Part shown: one piece after another, positions 16,432 to 19,925 of the stretch | Numbering within the stretch: the stretch's first letter is position 1 | Layout: every line of letters begins with the position of its first letter | Assembly (NCBI GenBank): GCA_963843065.1 | Contig: CAWJKX010000160.1 | Coordinates: 1 to 19,925, forward strand | Origin: JAGVPT01 sp963843065 | GTDB taxonomy: Bacteria; Bacteroidota; Ignavibacteria; UBA10030; UBA8401 | Direction of reading: 5' to 3' | Length of the DNA: 19,925 nucleotides | Program-made: the position numbers and the translations under genes | Notes under the pieces: model-generated | What the model was told of the DNA's origin: nothing | Seen by the model: the letters and a program-made list of their open reading frames with translations, nothing else | Database searches by the model: none

Positions 16432-17205
16432 GTGCAGAAATTCCTCAACCTTATTCGGTATGTTCAACTGTTTCTTGCGAACGGGCTCTTCCGCGAACTA
16501 TTAGAAAGCGTGTTGGGCAGGTTCTTTGGCAAAGTAGTCTATATTGACGTGTCTTTGGACTGCAAAGAATACCGAACTATTGGTTCATCACGTTGGAATC
16601 TTACCGCTCGCCCCATTCAGGAAAGCGACTTTGCAATCCTGAAATCTATACTTTCAAACACGGCGCTTCCCTCCCCTGAAAGACGCGAAGCTGTTCCGCG
16701 TCTGGCGATGCTGGCTGCCGGAATCAAAACCTGTTATGTCGTGGAAGATTCTGATGGCAACATTCGCTTTCTGCAATGGCTGGTTCTTCCTGCTGAGAAC
16801 GAGAATCTCCGGGCAAGCTATGGAGACCAGTATCCGACGCTCTCCGCGAGTGAGGGCTTGATGGAATTCGGTTATGTAATCCCGACGTACAGAGGAACAG
16901 GGGTTTTGGCGGCTGCATTTGGCAAGATCGTAGACATTGCTTCCCAAGCGGGTGTTAAAAGTATTTTGGGAATGATCTCTGAACAGAATGTGAACTCCTT
17001 GGCAAGCTTCCTGAGGCTGGGATTCAAGCCGTATCGAATGAGAATCGAGAAACGAATATTTGGCATAAGAAATCGAACAACAGTTTCTCTCTCCTTGGCG
17101 GATGATGAGCACAGGCTCAAGGAAATCCTCCCCCCAGCAATTGTGAATCTCTTTCTTAAAACAAGAGCAATGCACGCTAAAGAAGGATTAAACGTTCGTG
17201 AATGA
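16432..17205 (+). CDS. GNAT-family acyltransferase-like protein
   Basis: The 257-residue protein starts at GTG 16432, nine bases after AAAGGA. Residues 57-205 look like a GNAT fold. LTARPIQESDFAIL opens the domain, FGYVIPTYRGTGVLAAAF (146-163) contains the acetyl-CoA pyrophosphate loop RGTGVL, and EQNVNSLASFLRLGFKPY (184-201) is the usual late motif. An N-terminal stretch of about 55 residues precedes it, mostly amphipathic and basic, possibly a membrane anchor or substrate-binding part. GNAT enzymes move an acyl group from acyl-CoA to an amine. In this locus an amino sugar or an amino acid attached to the glycan is a reasonable substrate, but this is inference. Its end overlaps the start of the next gene by 8 bases, indicating translational coupling. 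Confidence 0.7.
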   Translation: MQKFLNLIRYVQLFLANGLFRELLESVLGRFFGKVVYIDVSLDCKEYRTIGSSRWNLTARPIQESDFAILKSILSNTALPSPERREAVPRLAMLAAGIKTCYVVEDSDGNIRFLQWLVLPAENENLRASYGDQYPTLSASEGLMEFGYVIPTYRGTGVLAAAFGKIVDIASQAGVKSILGMISEQNVNSLASFLRLGFKPYRMRIEKRIFGIRNRTTVSLSLADDEHRLKEILPPAIVNLFLKTRAMHAKEGLNVRE

Positions 17206-18049
17206 GAGTTCTACAAAAGTCTCTCTTATTACCGGCGCTACCTCCGGCATAGGTGCAGCAACGGCACTAAAAGTAGCTCGAACCGGTGCAACCGTGGTTA
17301 TCGTAGGACGCAAAGCTCGTAGGTGTATCCATCAGGTCAGCAAAATCAGACGGAGAGTACCGGGTGCTCATGTCGATTATTTTGTCGCGGATCTTTCGTC
17401 TCAAGAGCAAGTGAGACGTCTTGCGGCGGAGTTTGCTGCGCGCTATCCCCGGCTCGATATTTTGATCAACAATGCCGGTGCCTATTTCGCAAAACGAGAA
17501 GTCAGTGTCGATGGACTTGAAATGAATTTTGCACTCAATCACATGGCCTACTTTCTGCTAACCACTTTGCTCCTTGATCGGCTGAAGGAAAGCCCGTCCG
17601 GAAGAATAGTGGTGGTCTCTTCAGGCGCCCATACCAATGGGAAGATCGATTATGATGATTTGCAAATGGGGCAAAATTACAGTCTTGGAAGAGCCTACGC
17701 GCAATCAAAATTAGCGAATGTCCTCTTCACGTATGCTCTTGCGCGGCGCCTGGAAGGGACACGCGTCACTGTCAATGCCCTTCACCCTGGCCTGGTCGCC
17801 ACAAACCTTGGCAGCAACAATAATTGGCTGAGGACGAAAATGCGGAATCTGCTGAAGCGCGAGATACTTTCTCCGGAAGAGGGGGCGAAAACGGTCGTGT
17901 ATCTTGCAGTATCTCCGGAAGTGGAGGGCGTGAGCGGCAAGTACTTTTACGAATGTAAAGCGATACCATCTTCAAAAGAATCGTATATTGAAGCCAATCA
18001 AGAAAGACTATGGCAAGTGAGTGAAAGGTTGACTAGACCTTCTGACTAG
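17198..18049 (+). CDS. Short-chain dehydrogenase/reductase (retinol-dehydrogenase-like)
   Basis: The 283-residue protein has the classical SDR motifs: TGATSGIG at residues 12-19 for the dinucleotide, GRK at 37-39 suggesting NADP preference, ADLSS at 64-68, NNAG at 91-94, catalytic Ser in VVSSGAH (141/142) and YAQSK with Y167 and K171. It ends in HPGLVATNLG and a C-terminal region like that of RDH/WWOX-type SDRs acting on hydrophobic alcohols or ketones. The start is GTG 17198, overlapping the GNAT gene by 8 bases, with AAGGA 10 bases upstream. It is unlike the extended SDRs that make nucleotide sugars, so its role in the glycan locus is unclear; it may act on a lipid carrier or side chain, or be unrelated. 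Confidence 0.85.
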   Translation: MNESSTKVSLITGATSGIGAATALKVARTGATVVIVGRKARRCIHQVSKIRRRVPGAHVDYFVADLSSQEQVRRLAAEFAARYPRLDILINNAGAYFAKREVSVDGLEMNFALNHMAYFLLTTLLLDRLKESPSGRIVVVSSGAHTNGKIDYDDLQMGQNYSLGRAYAQSKLANVLFTYALARRLEGTRVTVNALHPGLVATNLGSNNNWLRTKMRNLLKREILSPEEGAKTVVYLAVSPEVEGVSGKYFYECKAIPSSKESYIEANQERLWQVSERLTRPSD

Positions 18050-18363
18050 TGCCGCTTCTAAAAAATTGTCTCATTTTCGTGCAAACACGATTAGACTTAG
18101 TGTATTGCTCATGCGATATCGCTTGTGAATCAAAATAAACTTACCTTTGTATACGACGAAACATTAGGGACCCAAGCGTTTACTTCAGAGAACATTAAGG
18201 CAATGATCGTCAACTGAGCAGCCCTTTTAGATCGGTGTAGTCAGAAAGTCCGGGCTGGTTCCTCGTTAATATTATTGTTTTGTGGTTGAAGGGGAGAACC
18301 AATTAAGTTCATTACATCTGCATAAATTTAAAACAATCGACCCAGTGAAAAGTTTTCTCCCTC
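18050..18363 (+). other. 314-base AT-rich gap, no clear gene
   Basis: The gap is noticeably richer in A and T than its flanks. It contains a 10-base palindrome GCGATATCGC near 18113-18122 and a 30-codon frame from GTG 18125 to TGA 18215-18217 (starting MNQNKLTFVYDE), which I do not recognise. No convincing hairpin plus T-run terminator or promoter was found. Confidence 0.4.
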
Positions 18364-18979
18364 ATGCCGGAAAGCGACAATAGTTTAATGATGCGTAGCA
18401 AGAGCAAATCCCCAGTACGGACTTCGCTTATAGTTCCTTGTTATAACGAGGCGGAAGGCATTCCTCAACTATGCCAGAAATTAACTTCGCTTGTTGATGC
18501 TCTGCGCGACAATGGCGGGGTGGAAGTGCTGTTTGTGGATGACGGGTCCACCGACGGGAGTGCAGATGTCATTCGTCGTCTGGCAAGTGCTTTGCCGTAT
18601 CGAATTCTCACGCATCCGATGAACCGCGGGTTGGGAGCTGCACTCCGAACTGGCTTTCATGAAAGCGTCGGCGATGAGATTGTCACCCTTGACAGCGACT
18701 GTAACTTATGATCCGCTCCGGGCGTTGGACCTCTTAACGGCACTTCGCGCAGGAAACGATGTCGTAACTGGAAGCCCCTATCATCCCAAGGGGAGTGTTA
18801 TAGGCGTTGTCCGCTGGCGTCTCTTCATCAGCATGCTTCTCTCCCGGCTTTACTGGGCAATTCTTCCCGTGCGTCTCTACACATATACAAGCTGTTTTCG
18901 CGCCTACCGCCGGGAGGTGCTGCCGCAGCTGGATGCGCCTGACGACGGATATTTGTCCGTTGCGCAGCTTTTAGTTTCG
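18364..18979 (+). pseudogene. GT2 (dolichol-phosphate-mannose-synthase-like) glycosyltransferase, frame-broken and 3'-truncated
   Basis: The 5' part has SLIVPCYNEAEGIPQLC, EVLFVDDGSTDGSADVIRRL and MNRGLGAALRTGF, and ends in LDSDC, the DxD site of DPM-like GT2 enzymes. The frame then runs to a TGA near 18709. Removing one A from TGTAACTTATGAT (about 18703) joins it to TYDPLRALDLLTAL, VTGSPYHPKG, SCFRAYRREVLPQL and GYLSVAQLLV. After about 18979 the protein turns into SQLEQLAQLGQHWW, which is the antisense of the TrbI-like gene, so roughly the last quarter is lost. This family transfers a sugar to polyprenyl phosphate, often feeding the GT-C enzymes, two of which lie upstream. As it stands the gene is unlikely to be functional. 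Confidence 0.75.
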
Positions 18980-19925
18980 CAACTGGAGCAACTGGCGCAA
19001 CTTGGTCAACATTGGTGGAGTTGGATGTAGGACTGTTCCTGGAGCTTGTTTGGTGCATCAGTTGGTTGGGCTTGGGTGTTTGTTCAAGTACGACGTAGAT
19101 AGGTGCCCCGGCCGAAACCGTCACTACGATCTGCTGGCTCACTGCCAATCGAGAAACCTCTTCGTCCCCGGTTTCGCCGATATTATTGCTGACGCGCTCT
19201 CGCATCAGATCGGACTCGCTCAGCGGTTGGCTCAAACTGCCTTGTCCCACGAACATTGCGCTGGCTTGGCCGATTCCTGAGAGCGATCTGACCAGGACGT
19301 TCTTTCCCGTGTTCTTGCCCGAAACCTTTCCCTTCAGCGGCCGCAAGTCCAAATCCGTCGCAGCAGCTTCGATCGGAACTGACGCGCCATCGGGCATTAA
19401 CAAAGAATCAAACTGGAGGTCCACATACCCTGAACGGTTTGCGTCCCTGATGTGGCCGACCGCTTTGGCCCCAGCAGGAACAAAAATTTCTCCATCGCGT
19501 TCGTAGTTGTACTCGATCACCGCTAGAACTGGCGCCCGTACAGCCGTGCTTGCAGCCGATTCCAAGCGTGCCCGCAATCGCGTACCCGTCGCCAACCCCA
19601 ATCCCAGTTGCGGCGCTGCTTCATTGACGGACTGAAAACCCGCAGGGGTGGCCGAGGCCTTTCGCACATACATTAGCGAAGGTTTCTCCATGGCTTCGCG
19701 CTCTGCCTTACCCACGTCGGCAATCTCGGCACTCGAGCCTGACTGGTAGGGCGGCGCTTGCCATGCCTGGTCTCCAAAAGGTGGTATCGAACCTAGCGTC
19801 CCCGCCCCATTGGTTTGTCCTGTCTGCGAAGCATTCGATGCTGAACGAATCACGGTTCGCTGCAGGTCTCGTTCGTTCAGAAAACCTTGGTGCACTTCCT
19901 TCGTTGCAGGGCGCCCGGAATCGGT
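18980..19925 (-). CDS. TrbI/VirB10-like conjugation protein, partial at both ends
   Basis: The minus-strand frame is open past the window edge at 19925. It contains blocks typical of the TrbI/VirB10 C-terminal domain: GTRLRARLESAASTAV, APVLAVIEYNYERDGEIFVPAGAKAVGHI, GYVDLQFDSLLMPDGASVPIEA, SGIGQASAMFVG and a closing IVVTVSAGAPIYVVLEQ. The family spans the periplasm in type IV secretion and conjugation channels, linking inner and outer membranes. The start lies beyond the window; GTG 19895 is only an internal candidate. After YVVLEQTPK a Ser/Asn/Thr-rich tail leads to VDQVAPVAPVA near 18980, then the frame runs antisense into the truncated glycosyltransferase to a stop at 18828. The C-terminus beyond 18980 is therefore artificial. 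It looks more GC-rich than the glycan cluster. Confidence 0.65.

Noticed and set aside
18010..18080. Possible terminator after the dehydrogenase (ACTAG ... CTAGT arms)
   Set aside because: The arms are only five bases, the hairpin is weak and no T-run follows on the + strand.
18828..18979. C-terminal 50 residues of the TrbI-like frame as genuine protein
   Set aside because: These codons are the antisense of the GT2 segment containing SCFRAYRREVLPQL, so they only reflect the breakpoint.
1..19925. CRISPR arrays, tRNA or rRNA genes
   Set aside because: No regularly spaced short repeats, cloverleaf-like sequences or rRNA-like stretches were noticed on reading both strands.

Overview
This window is a bacterial surface-glycan (exopolysaccharide or O-antigen-like) biosynthesis region. 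It runs almost entirely on the + strand from about 800 to 18980 and is bordered on both sides by traces of mobile DNA. Shine-Dalgarno sites of the AGGAG type precede several genes (800-806, 5525-5529, 11878-11883, 13756-13760). One candidate promoter (739-766) looks like an ordinary sigma70 type, which argues against a Bacteroidota-style promoter there. I cannot assign a phylum. The TrbI/VirB10-like gene at the right edge suggests a Gram-negative (diderm) bacterium. Three genes are broken by single-base frame changes, which could be true decay or base-calling indels in an environmental assembly.

Layout. Positions 1-632 hold the 3' part of a HUH-type rolling-circle replication initiator, broken by a frame change near 290. 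Positions 814-5268 are a core glycan block: a GT4 glycosyltransferase (frame broken near 1472), an EpsG/Wzy-like polymerase, a GT2 and a second GT4. Positions 5536-9883 are a sugar-modification block: two tandem PIG-L/LmbE deacetylases, a NeuD/PglD-like acyltransferase with altered active-site residues, and a single polypeptide joining a canonical NeuD-like acyltransferase to a CarB-like ATP-grasp ligase. Positions 10224-16134 hold two large polytopic membrane proteins resembling GT-C glycosyltransferases. Between them lie a NodB-type polysaccharide deacetylase and two SAM methyltransferases. Positions 16432-18049 hold a GNAT-like acyltransferase overlapping a short-chain dehydrogenase. Positions 18364-18979 are a GT2 that is both frame-broken and truncated. 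From about 18980 to the end the DNA is a partial minus-strand TrbI/VirB10-like conjugation gene, whose 3' end is fused into the truncated glycosyltransferase.

How it may work together (inference). The GT4/GT2 enzymes would assemble a repeat unit on a lipid carrier, the EpsG-like protein would polymerise it, and the GT-C proteins would use lipid-linked sugars at the membrane. The deacetylases could free amino groups that the NeuD-like and ATP-grasp domains then re-acylate or link to an amino or carboxylic acid. Methyltransferases, GNAT and NodB-type enzymes would add further decoration. No initiating phosphoglycosyltransferase, flippase, Wza/Wzc exporter or nucleotide-sugar synthesis gene is visible, so the window is only part of the pathway. 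The most notable items are the NeuD/ATP-grasp fusion, the mosaic deacetylase duplication, the degenerate NeuD paralogue beside the fusion, and the sharp breakpoint near 18980.
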